From: JAVBKV01 sp031553885 | GTDB taxonomy: Bacteria > Bacteroidota > Bacteroidia > Bacteroidales > Azobacteroidaceae | Length of the DNA stretch: 11,911 bases | Direction of reading: 5' to 3' | Assembly (NCBI GenBank): GCA_031553885.1 | Contig: JAVBKV010000045.1 | Span: 1-11,911 of the forward strand | Shown here: positions 1 to 6,158 of the stretch, piece after piece | Layout of the letters: every line of letters begins with the position of its first letter | Numbering within the stretch: the first letter of the stretch is position 1 | Notes under the pieces: model-generated | The model's input: only the letters and a program-made list of their open reading frames with translations | The model's database searches: none | What the model was told of the DNA's origin: nothing | Translations under genes and position numbers: made by a program

Positions 1-270
1 TTTCTCTAAAAGCTTTATTTTCTGCTCCAATTCAAGTATCTGTTGATCTTTACATTTTGGCATATTACTGGGTGTTTGATTTTCCCAGTCAAAGGTACCA
101 TATTTTCTCAACCATGTAGTAATCGTGCGATCTCCCTGAATTCCATATTTACGCTTTGCGCTACCAATACTCAGTTCCCCTCGCTCAACTTCTTGAACAA
201 CACTTAACTTAAAGGACATCGGATAGTCCTTTTGAGTACGCTTAACATACTCGCCCTTAAATCCTTCCAT
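1..270 (-). CDS. IS3-family transposase OrfA, N-terminal part, cut by the window edge
   Basis: Reading the minus strand from the ATG at 270 gives 90 uninterrupted codons that run off the left edge, so the gene is partial only because of the window. The product is basic and helix-turn-helix-like: a KLSVVQEVERGELSIGSAKR segment (about residues 21-40), then YGIQGDRTITTWLRKYG (42-58), ending in a QQILELEQKIKLLEK stretch that looks like a leucine-zipper coiled coil. This is the usual architecture of IS3-family OrfA: DNA-binding helix-turn-helix followed by a zipper for multimerisation. The catalytic OrfB (DDE integrase), normally reached by -1 frameshifting, would lie beyond position 1. The family call rests on recalled resemblance to Bacteroidota OrfA proteins; no search was run. 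Confidence 0.8.
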   Translation of the reverse strand, partial: MEGFKGEYVKRTQKDYPMSFKLSVVQEVERGELSIGSAKRKYGIQGDRTITTWLRKYGTFDWENQTPSNMPKCKDQQILELEQKIKLLEK

Positions 271-311
271 GATGTTACTTTTTTTATGTAACGATATTTC
301 AGGACGAGACA
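1..311 (-). mobile_element. IS3-family insertion sequence, left part with probable terminal end at about 311
   Basis: The orfA start at 270 is preceded on the minus strand by a 41-base leader. Read on the minus strand from 311, the sequence begins TGTCTCGTCCTGAAAT and continues to about 287. IS3-family ends normally begin with TG and have CA at the other tip, so 287-311 is the best candidate for the orfA-proximal terminal inverted repeat. The distal end and its matching repeat are outside the window, so the tip and any 3-4 bp target duplication (perhaps AAG at 312-314) cannot be confirmed. The element lies downstream of the superoxide dismutase terminator and interrupts no recognisable gene in this window. 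Confidence 0.5.
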
Positions 312-318
312 AAAGCAT

Positions 319-360
319 AAAAAAAGCTGTCTCTTGCAATTAGCAGAGACAGCTTTTTTT
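319..360 (-). terminator. Strong hairpin terminator after sodB (may act both ways)
   Basis: Positions 319-334 and 345-360 form a perfect 16-bp stem around a 10-base loop. The stem carries a GCTGTCTCT / AGAGACAGC core flanked by seven As and seven Ts. On the minus strand it lies 18 bases beyond the sodB stop codon and ends in a T run, as an intrinsic terminator should. The A/T flanks also give a T run on the plus strand, so it could shield sodB from transcription coming out of the neighbouring insertion sequence. Confidence 0.85.
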
Positions 361-377
361 GATTATTTGAAAATGAT

Positions 378-959
378 TTACTTGCTATATCTCGCTGCAA
401 CTACGTTCCAGTCGATGATGTTCCAAAGAGCATTTACGTGGTCGGCTCTTCTGTTTTGATAATCCAGGTAATAGGAATGTTCCCATACGTCGAAAGCCAG
501 CAAAGGAGTAAAACCGTTACGCAATGGATTGCCGGCATTACTTTCTTTAACAACGCTCAGTTTGCCGGAAGAATCTTTAACCAGCCAGGACCAGCCGGAT
601 CCGAAAATAGAAACAGAAGCTGCTCCGAATTCTTTTTTGAAATTTTCAAAATCGCCGAACGCGGTTTTAATTGCTTCAGCAAGAGGACCGGTAGGAGCAC
701 CTCCTCCTTTAGGTGAAAAGGTGTTGAAATAAAATTCGTGATTCCAGACCTGAGCTCCGTTATTGAAGATGGGACCGTCTGCTTTTTTTACGATTTCTTC
801 TAACGTTGCATTTTCAAACGGAGTTCCGGGAATCAGATTATTTAAGTTATTTACATAAGTCTGAACATGCTTACCATGGTGTAATTCCACAGTTTGTTGA
901 CTGATTACAGGCTCTAACGCATTCGTTGCATAAGGCAACTTCGGTAATTCAAATTTCAT
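378..959 (-). CDS. sodB: Superoxide dismutase, Fe type (or cambialistic)
   Basis: Converts superoxide to O2 and H2O2; in anaerobic Bacteroidales it protects during air exposure. With the ATG at 959 the product is 193 residues, the usual family size, and begins MKFELPKLPYATNALEPVIS, matching the canonical N-terminus. Metal ligands can be placed by alignment to E. coli SodB from memory: His27 (ELHHGKH), His74 (QVWNHEFYF), Asp157 and His161 (FDVWEHSYYLDY). Gln70 just before the second ligand, and the FGSGWSWLV and NAGNPL segments, are Fe-type features; the Mn type has its active-site Gln elsewhere. The reading frame stays open upstream to 1067, including a signal-peptide-like MMKTFFLSLFSILSI segment starting at 1025, so an exported form is possible. 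The cytoplasmic start is preferred on homology. The gene is alone in its transcription unit. Confidence 0.95.
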   Translation of the reverse strand: MKFELPKLPYATNALEPVISQQTVELHHGKHVQTYVNNLNNLIPGTPFENATLEEIVKKADGPIFNNGAQVWNHEFYFNTFSPKGGGAPTGPLAEAIKTAFGDFENFKKEFGAASVSIFGSGWSWLVKDSSGKLSVVKESNAGNPLRNGFTPLLAFDVWEHSYYLDYQNRRADHVNALWNIIDWNVVAARYSK

Positions 960-1064
960 GATTGTATCGTTATTTGATGTTATTGATAAGATTGAGAATA
1001 AACTCAAAAAAAATGTTTTCATCATTGTCTTGTCTCGTTTTTTAGTGAATCTATACTCAAACAA

Positions 1065-1072
1065 CAAATTTA
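1065..1072 (-). promoter_or_regulatory. Candidate sodB -7 box (TAAATTTG)
   Basis: On the minus strand 1072 to 1065 reads TAAATTTG, an exact match to the Bacteroidota -7 consensus TAnnTTTG. I see no convincing TTTG -33 element at 19-21 bases upstream, which lowers confidence. A transcript starting about 6-8 bases downstream (near 1058) would have a leader of roughly 30 bases to the ATG pair at 1025-1020, or about 100 bases to the ATG at 959. The rest of 1073-1172 is very AT-rich and must also carry the start signals for the divergent ligase gene. The best candidate there is AAGTTTTG at 1133-1140, which is only approximate. Confidence 0.4.
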
Positions 1073-1172
1073 ACGCTTATTTGTTTAATAAATAGTAGAA
1101 TTTATTATATATAAGCAAAATTTATAAAGTATAAGTTTTGTCTATTCATTTAAATAGAATTTTATATTTAAT

Positions 1173-1898
1173 ATGTTGTGTATCGATAACCGGTTTACGG
1201 ATATTTATTTCAACCTGGCTGCGGAGGAATTTTTACTGAAAAAATCTCCGGAATCCATCTTTATGCTTTGGCAAAGCGATCCGGCTGTGGTCATCGGTAA
1301 ATACCAATATCCTTCTTCAGAAGCTGATTTTAAATTCCTGAATAAAAAACAGATTCTTTTTGCCCGCCGGTCGAGTGGAGGAGGAGCGGTTTATCAGGAC
1401 CTGGGCAATTTGAATTTTACATTTATCGAAAGTAATGAGTCCGGGAAGCCGGATCGGTTTTCCCGCAGGGTGACTTCTTTTTTGTCCGGCTTAGGAGTTC
1501 CTGTCGGATTGGATGAGCGGAATAATCTGTTAATCGACGGACTGAAAATTTCAGGAAGTGCGCAATGCATCTATAAAAACAGGATCCTTCACCATGGTAC
1601 TTTGTTGTATTCTTCCCGGCTGGATGATCTGTATGCTTCGCTTCAGGGAAACCTTCCGGCAGGTAACGGAAAATACGTTTCGTCCGTAAAAAGCAGGGTC
1701 ACAAATGTGAACGAATACATGCCACAATCGTTGTCTGTCGATGGATTCAGGACCCGGATGATGGATTATTTTCTTTCTTCAGATCCGGATAACCGGAGCT
1801 ATTCTTTCTCCGATACAGACCTCGAAAACATTTGTACATTACGTAATCAAAAATACATCACTCCGGAATGGAAATTTTCCGGAAAAATCTTTTCTTAA
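1173..1898 (+). CDS. lplA: Lipoate-protein ligase A family protein, single-domain
   Basis: Likely uses ATP to activate lipoate and transfers it to the lipoyl-domain lysine of 2-oxoacid dehydrogenase E2 subunits. The 241-residue protein is a BPL/LplA/LipB catalytic domain. The N-terminus has NLAAEEFLL (about residues 14-22). The ligand loop RRSSGGGAVYQDLGNLNFTF starts near residue 65, and DGLKISGSAQ near 122 contains the lysine expected to contact lipoyl-AMP. The ending KYITPEWKFSGKIFS matches the point where full-length LplA (about 330-340 residues) enters its C-terminal accessory domain, which is absent here. The frame ends in a plain stop with no in-frame continuation, so this looks like a naturally short form, not a frameshift. 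It precedes the E2 gene by 74 bp in the same direction, so E2 is its obvious substrate. An octanoyltransferase or other acyl ligase activity cannot be excluded. Confidence 0.85.
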   Translation: MLCIDNRFTDIYFNLAAEEFLLKKSPESIFMLWQSDPAVVIGKYQYPSSEADFKFLNKKQILFARRSSGGGAVYQDLGNLNFTFIESNESGKPDRFSRRVTSFLSGLGVPVGLDERNNLLIDGLKISGSAQCIYKNRILHHGTLLYSSRLDDLYASLQGNLPAGNGKYVSSVKSRVTNVNEYMPQSLSVDGFRTRMMDYFLSSDPDNRSYSFSDTDLENICTLRNQKYITPEWKFSGKIFS

Positions 1899-1907
1899 AA
1901 AAAATTA

Positions 1908-1936
1908 TACAACATTCTTGAATTTAACTTGTTGTA
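1908..1936 (+). other. Small hairpin between lplA and the E2 gene
   Basis: TACAACA at 1908-1914 can pair with TGTTGTA at 1930-1936, giving a 7-bp stem with a 15-base loop ten bases after the ligase stop codon. No T run follows, so it is a poor intrinsic terminator. It may be a 3'-end or processing structure, or chance in AT-rich sequence. No clear TAnnTTTG box is visible between it and the E2 start. Confidence 0.3.
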
Positions 1937-1972
1937 GTGTTAAAAGAATTATTTAAATTATGTCTAAATAAT

Positions 1973-3301
1973 ATGGAACGATTTGAAATAAAAATGCCTA
2001 AGTTGGGCGAAAGTATAACAGAAGGGACTATTATCCAATGGAATGTGAAGCCCGGCGACCGGGTGAAAGAGGATGATGTCCTGTTTGAAGTGAGTACAGC
2101 TAAGGTCAGTGCCGAAATCCCATCTCCGGTAGAGGGGACGATTGTCGAAATTCTTTTCCAGGAGGGAGCTGTCGTGCCGGTAGGTGTGGTTGTCGCCATT
2201 GTAGATTTAGCAGGAGAAAATATCGTAACCGAAATACATACAGATAACGAAGCAAGAGAACGTGAAAGTGAAAAAAACGAAGAGGATGAGGTGATTCCGG
2301 TAACGGATACACCTGTATTGAATGAAAACAGAGAAGAACGCTGGTATTCTCCTGTCGTGCTGAGACTGGCTGCCGAAGCCGGTCTGCCGCAGGAGGAACT
2401 GGCTTCGATTCCGGGTACCGGATACGAAGGACGTTTAAGTAAAAAAGATATAGAACGTTACATCGGGCAAAAAAATAAAAAAGAGATGCCGGTAGCCGGA
2501 GTTTCACACAAAACTGTTGAAGTTTCTTCTGAACAGGTACAACAGAAGAAGACTGAACAAAAGATTTCTTCACCGGTTGTTGAGACTGTTTCCGGCCATG
2601 AAGATGGAGTCGAAATCCGGGAAATGGATTATGTACGCCGCCTGATTGCCGATCACATGGTGTTATCCAAAAAAACATCGCCGCATGTGACTACCATCGT
2701 AGAAGCCGATGTGACTAATCTGGTCCGTTGGCGCGAACGGGTCAAGGATGATTTTTTCCGGAGAGAAGGTGTCCGGTTGACGTTCATGGCTCCGATCGTC
2801 GAGGCTACGGCTAAGGCTTTGGTTGATTTTCCGATGGTCAATGCTTCAGTGAATGGCTATCAGATTTTGTTGAAAAAGCATGTCAATGTAGGGGTGGCTG
2901 TAGCAATGGATAACGGAAATCTGATTGTACCCGTGATCAAAAATGCCAATCAGCTGAATGTGAAAGGACTGGCTTTGGCCGTGGATTCATTGGCAACCAA
3001 AGCACGGAGTAATCGCCTGTCGCCGGATGATATTCAGGGAGGAACATTCACGATTACGAATTTTGGTACGTTTAAGAATATTATCGGAACCCCGATTATT
3101 AATCAACCCGAAGTTGCCATTCTCGGAGTTGGACACATTGAGAAGAAACCAGCCGTACTGGAAACTCCTGATGGTGATGTGATTGCAATCCGTCATAAAA
3201 TGTATTTATCATTGTCGTACGATCACCGGATCATCGATGGTTCGTTGGGTGGTGCTTTTGTGCGCCGGATTGCTGATTATTTGGAAAACTGGAAAGAATA
3301 A
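1973..3301 (+). CDS. 2-oxoacid dehydrogenase complex E2, dihydrolipoamide acyltransferase
   Basis: Core subunit that takes the acyl group from E1 on a lipoyl arm and passes it to CoA. The 442-residue protein has all three E2 modules. The lipoyl domain is about residues 4-80, with modified Lys44 in EVSTAKVSAEIPSP. A charged linker leads to a peripheral-subunit-binding domain at about 125-164 (SPVVLRLAAEAGL, then GTGYEGRLSKKDI). A second linker leads to the catalytic domain, about 213-442, ending in LSYDHRIIDG with His418 and Asp422 as the acyltransfer residues. The ATG at 1973 is chosen because it begins MERFEIKMPKLGESITEG, the normal lipoyl-domain start. An in-frame GTG at 1937 would add 12 unconserved residues. 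Only one lipoyl domain is present. The partner E1 gene follows after 7 bp. Substrate class (branched-chain versus pyruvate) is uncertain; the E1 partner favours branched-chain-like. Confidence 0.93.
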   Translation: MERFEIKMPKLGESITEGTIIQWNVKPGDRVKEDDVLFEVSTAKVSAEIPSPVEGTIVEILFQEGAVVPVGVVVAIVDLAGENIVTEIHTDNEARERESEKNEEDEVIPVTDTPVLNENREERWYSPVVLRLAAEAGLPQEELASIPGTGYEGRLSKKDIERYIGQKNKKEMPVAGVSHKTVEVSSEQVQQKKTEQKISSPVVETVSGHEDGVEIREMDYVRRLIADHMVLSKKTSPHVTTIVEADVTNLVRWRERVKDDFFRREGVRLTFMAPIVEATAKALVDFPMVNASVNGYQILLKKHVNVGVAVAMDNGNLIVPVIKNANQLNVKGLALAVDSLATKARSNRLSPDDIQGGTFTITNFGTFKNIIGTPIINQPEVAILGVGHIEKKPAVLETPDGDVIAIRHKMYLSLSYDHRIIDGSLGGAFVRRIADYLENWKE

Positions 3302-3308
3302 CATAGTT

Positions 3309-5342
3309 ATGAAAAAGTACAATATAAAAACAACAGATAAGGATACGTTACAGCAATGGTTTTACCTGATGACGCTGGGACGGGCCATTGACGAAAAAGC
3401 ACCTGCTTATTTGTTACAATCGCTGGGTTGGTCGTTTCATGCACCGTATGCCGGGCATGACGGTATACAACTGGCCATAGGCCAGGTATTTGAAAAGGGA
3501 AAGGATCACTTGTTCCCATATTACCGGGATTTGCTGACTGCTCTTTCCGCCGGATTGACGGCCGAGGAAATTATCCTGAACGGACTTTCCAAAGCTACAG
3601 ACCTGACCAGCGGTGGGCGCCACATGTCGAATCACTTTTCCAAGATAGAATGGAATATCCACAATGTTTCTTCGGCTACCGGTACGCAGGACATGCATGC
3701 GGTGGGAGTCGCCCGCGCCATGGTGTATTATGGTCATGAAGGCGTTGCAATCACCTGTCACGGGGAGGCTACAACTTCCGAAGGATTTGTTTACGAAGCG
3801 ATCAATGGTGCCAGCACCGAACGGTTACCGGTTATTTTTGTGATTCAGGACAATGGTTACGGGATATCGGTTCCTAAACGGGAGCAAACCGCTAACCGGA
3901 AAGTAGCCGATAATTTTTCCGGGTTCAAAAACCTGAAAATCATTCATTGCAATGGAAAGGATGTTTTCGATTCCATGAATGCCATGGCAGAAGCCAGGGA
4001 GTATGCTGTTTCTACGCATAATCCGGTGATTGTTCAGGCTAATTGTGTACGGATCGGCTCACATTCCAATTCGGACAAACAAACCTTGTACAGGGACGAT
4101 GAAGAACTTGCTTACGTCAGGGCGGCGGATCCGTTGTACAAATTCAGGCGGATGTTATTGCGTTACAATCGTTTTACAGAAAACGAACTCATGGAAACAG
4201 AGGCAAAGGTCAAAGCGGATCTGAGCCAGGCCAATAAAAAGGCCATGACGGCTCCTGATCCTGATCCGGCTACGGTGTTGGATTATGTTTTGCCGGAGCC
4301 TTATCTTCCGAAAACTTATCCGGATGGAATTCATCATCAGGAAGGAGAAAAGAAAAACCTGGTAACTGCTTTGAATGAAACCCTCAAAGCGGAATTTCGC
4401 CGTAATCCCGATACGTTTCTCTGGGGACAGGATGTGGCCAACAAAGAAAAAGGAGGTGTTTTCAATGTTACTAAAGGCCTGCAACAGGAATTCGGGGAAA
4501 AACGGGTATTCAATGCACCCATTGCGGAAGATTTTATTGTCGGGACAGCCAATGGTATGAGCCGTTTCGATGAGAAAATCCGGATTGTGATCGAAGGCGC
4601 CGAATTTGCCGACTATTTCTGGCCGGCTGTCGAGCAATACGTGGAATGTACCCATGAATACTGGCGGAGCAATGGAAAATTCACACCTAATGTAACGCTC
4701 CGGCTCGCTTCCGGAGGATACATCGGCGGCGGATTGTACCATTCCCAAACACTTGAAGGGGCTTTGTCCACTTTGCCGGGAGGAAGAATCGTTTATCCTT
4801 CTTTTGCCGACGATGCGGCCGGATTGTTGCGTACCAGCTTACGTTCACGGGGATTTACCCTGTTTCTGGAACCCAAAGGTTTGTACAATGCAGTCAGCGC
4901 CTCGACGGTAGTTCCGGATGATTTTGAAGTTCCTTTCGGGAAAGCGCGTATCCGGCGTGAGGGAACTGATCTGAGCGTAATCACTTACGGTAATACGACT
5001 CACCTTTGCTTAGAGGCGGCAGAGCGTATTTTCCGGGAAACCGGAGAAAGCGTTGAAGTGATCGATATCCGTTCGTTAATACCCCTGGACAGAGAGGCAA
5101 TTTTTGCATCTGTAAAGAAAACGGCCAAGGTGCTGGTCGTACATGAAGATAAGGTGTTCTCCGGATTTGGAGCGGAACTGGCTGCCGAAATAGGAACGGA
5201 GATGTTCCGCTACCTGGATGCTCCCATCCGGCGGGTAGGTTCCATCTTCACTCCCGTTGGATTTCATCCGAATCTGGAACGGGCCATATTGCCCGGAGTG
5301 GCAGGTATTTATACGGCAATGAAGGAACTCTTAAATTATTGA
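3309..5342 (+). CDS. 2-oxoacid dehydrogenase E1, fused alpha and beta subunits (branched-chain-like)
   Basis: Thiamine-diphosphate enzyme that decarboxylates a 2-oxoacid and acylates the E2 lipoyl group. The product is 677 residues: an E1-alpha half (about 1-330) and an E1-beta half (about 348-677) in one chain, an arrangement seen in Bacteroidota. The alpha half has the cofactor segment HGEATTSEGFVYEAIN (151-166) leading to QDNGYGIS (180-187), and a RIGSHSNSD loop (248-256) resembling the branched-chain enzyme loop. The beta half has NAPIAEDF with probable catalytic Glu407, GGYIGGGLYHSQTLEG with His478, and a transketolase-C-like end (GKARIRREGTDLSVITYG, then VIDIRSLIPLD). The ATG at 3309 is chosen because it begins the conserved alpha N-terminus; the open frame from 3183 overlaps E2 coding sequence. 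It lies 7 bp after E2 and 7 bp before flavodoxin. No E3 gene is in the window. Acetoin or pyruvate specificity cannot be excluded. Confidence 0.9.
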   Translation: MKKYNIKTTDKDTLQQWFYLMTLGRAIDEKAPAYLLQSLGWSFHAPYAGHDGIQLAIGQVFEKGKDHLFPYYRDLLTALSAGLTAEEIILNGLSKATDLTSGGRHMSNHFSKIEWNIHNVSSATGTQDMHAVGVARAMVYYGHEGVAITCHGEATTSEGFVYEAINGASTERLPVIFVIQDNGYGISVPKREQTANRKVADNFSGFKNLKIIHCNGKDVFDSMNAMAEAREYAVSTHNPVIVQANCVRIGSHSNSDKQTLYRDDEELAYVRAADPLYKFRRMLLRYNRFTENELMETEAKVKADLSQANKKAMTAPDPDPATVLDYVLPEPYLPKTYPDGIHHQEGEKKNLVTALNETLKAEFRRNPDTFLWGQDVANKEKGGVFNVTKGLQQEFGEKRVFNAPIAEDFIVGTANGMSRFDEKIRIVIEGAEFADYFWPAVEQYVECTHEYWRSNGKFTPNVTLRLASGGYIGGGLYHSQTLEGALSTLPGGRIVYPSFADDAAGLLRTSLRSRGFTLFLEPKGLYNAVSASTVVPDDFEVPFGKARIRREGTDLSVITYGNTTHLCLEAAERIFRETGESVEVIDIRSLIPLDREAIFASVKKTAKVLVVHEDKVFSGFGAELAAEIGTEMFRYLDAPIRRVGSIFTPVGFHPNLERAILPGVAGIYTAMKELLNY

Positions 5343-5349
5343 TGAAGAA

Positions 5350-5853
5350 ATGAAAAAGATAGGTTTATTTTACGGAACGGAGACTAAAAAAACAACTCAG
5401 GCCGCGGAAGCGATCCGGGAGGCATTCGGAGATACGGAAATAAGTGTGGTTCCGATTGAAAAAGCCGGACAGGACGATTTCAAACACTATGATCTCCTGA
5501 TCGTTGGTGCTTCGACCTGGTTCGACGGAGAATTGCCGACTTATTGGGACGAATTGTTGCCGGAACTGGAAACATTGAAGCTGAAAAATAAAAAAGTCGC
5601 TATTTTCGGATTGGGAGATCAGGTGGCCTATCCTGATAATTTTGCAGATGGTATTGGAGTTCTGGCAGAAATGTTCGAATCGAATGGAGCTGTTATCGTC
5701 GGAAAAACGGCTACAGAAGGATATGTGTTTACTGCATCCCGGGCATTGAAAGACGGTTTTTTCCAGGGGCTGGTCCTCGATTTTGAAAATCAGCCGGAGT
5801 TGAACGAACCCCGGATCCGGAAATGGGTGGATTCCCTGAAAAACGAGTTCTGA
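5350..5853 (+). CDS. fldA: Flavodoxin, long-chain type
   Basis: Small cytoplasmic FMN electron carrier that can replace ferredoxin. The 167-residue product matches the long-chain family. An FMN-phosphate loop follows the first strand (YGTETKKTTQAAE, residues 8-20). A 50s loop ASTWFDGELPTYW has Trp57, and a 90s loop GLGDQVAYPDNF has Tyr94; these two aromatics normally flank the isoalloxazine ring. The extra loop of the long-chain class is present at about 118-147 (TATEGYVFTAS to LVLDFENQ). The phosphate loop has TKKTT where TGxTE/TGKTx is more usual, which is a mild variation. It starts 7 bp after the E1 stop codon, so it is very probably co-transcribed with E2 and E1. Usual partners in anaerobes are pyruvate:flavodoxin oxidoreductase and similar enzymes. 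A direct role with the neighbouring dehydrogenase is inference only. Confidence 0.93.
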   Translation: MKKIGLFYGTETKKTTQAAEAIREAFGDTEISVVPIEKAGQDDFKHYDLLIVGASTWFDGELPTYWDELLPELETLKLKNKKVAIFGLGDQVAYPDNFADGIGVLAEMFESNGAVIVGKTATEGYVFTASRALKDGFFQGLVLDFENQPELNEPRIRKWVDSLKNEF

Positions 5854-5905
5854 CCGGAAATGAAAAAACTCCTGCAATAATTACGTTTGTAATGCATAAA
5901 AACAT

Positions 5906-5913
5906 TATTTTTG
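5906..5913 (+). promoter_or_regulatory. Candidate -7 box (TATTTTTG) for the small-protein/murF-alr unit
   Basis: TATTTTTG exactly matches TAnnTTTG and lies 20 bases before the ATG at 5934. A TTTG at 5886-5889 could serve as a -33-like element, but the 16-base spacing is shorter than the 19-21 usually seen. TACGTTTG at 5882-5889 is a second match and an alternative -7 box. Between the flavodoxin stop (5853) and this point I see no convincing terminator, so read-through from the upstream cluster is possible. Confidence 0.45.
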
Positions 5914-5933
5914 TCTTTCTATAAAAAAGAAAG

Positions 5934-6158
5934 ATGAAACAGTTGTTTTATGGCATCGGAATTATTGTTTTGATTTATTTAGTCAGGAAAGTAATGGCTA
6001 AAGTTCAGGATATTCCGGAAAGAAAGGAGGATTACCAACTCGACGAGATAAGTGAGGATGGTGATTTTGAGGGTGAAGATCCTGAAACCCTGGTAACTGA
6101 GGCGCTGGAAGAATCTCCGGTTGAACAAAATAACAAAACGCAATCGGAGACCGAATGA
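5934..6158 (+). CDS. Small single-pass membrane protein with acidic tail, unknown function
   Basis: I do not recognise this 74-residue protein. Residues 4-17 (LFYGIGIIVLIYLV) form one hydrophobic helix, followed by a basic RKVMAK patch. That predicts an N-out, C-in anchor by the positive-inside rule. The rest (about 25-74) is strongly acidic and low in hydrophobics, with Glu and Asp making up a large share, and is probably disordered in the cytoplasm. The stop codon overlaps the murF-alr start in an ATGA arrangement (4-bp overlap), so the two are likely translationally coupled. A short membrane tether or accessory factor for the envelope enzyme is a reasonable guess but nothing more. The coding call rests on the overlap, its own promoter-like box and normal codon use. 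Confidence 0.75.
   Translation: MKQLFYGIGIIVLIYLVRKVMAKVQDIPERKEDYQLDEISEDGDFEGEDPETLVTEALEESPVEQNNKTQSETE

Noticed and set aside
1937..1972. GTG start giving 12 extra residues on E2
   Set aside because: The lipoyl domain begins right at the ATG at 1973 and the extra residues are AT-rich leader sequence with no conservation expected.
1884..1972. Frameshifted C-terminal domain of the lipoate ligase after its stop codon
   Set aside because: The 74 bases after the stop are AT-rich, contain stops in other frames and lead directly into E2; there is no room for the missing accessory domain.
3183..3308. Upstream extension of the E1 frame containing a hydrophobic stretch that could be read as a membrane helix
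   Set aside because: It lies within the E2 C-terminal coding region in another frame. E1 homologs start at the MKKYN-type N-terminus, so the extension is chance.
4155..4748. Long open frame of 197 codons on the minus strand inside the E1 gene
   Set aside because: It is antisense to well-conserved E1 beta coding sequence; its translation is rich in Ile, Arg, Ser and Phe without any recognisable motif. It is a shadow frame.
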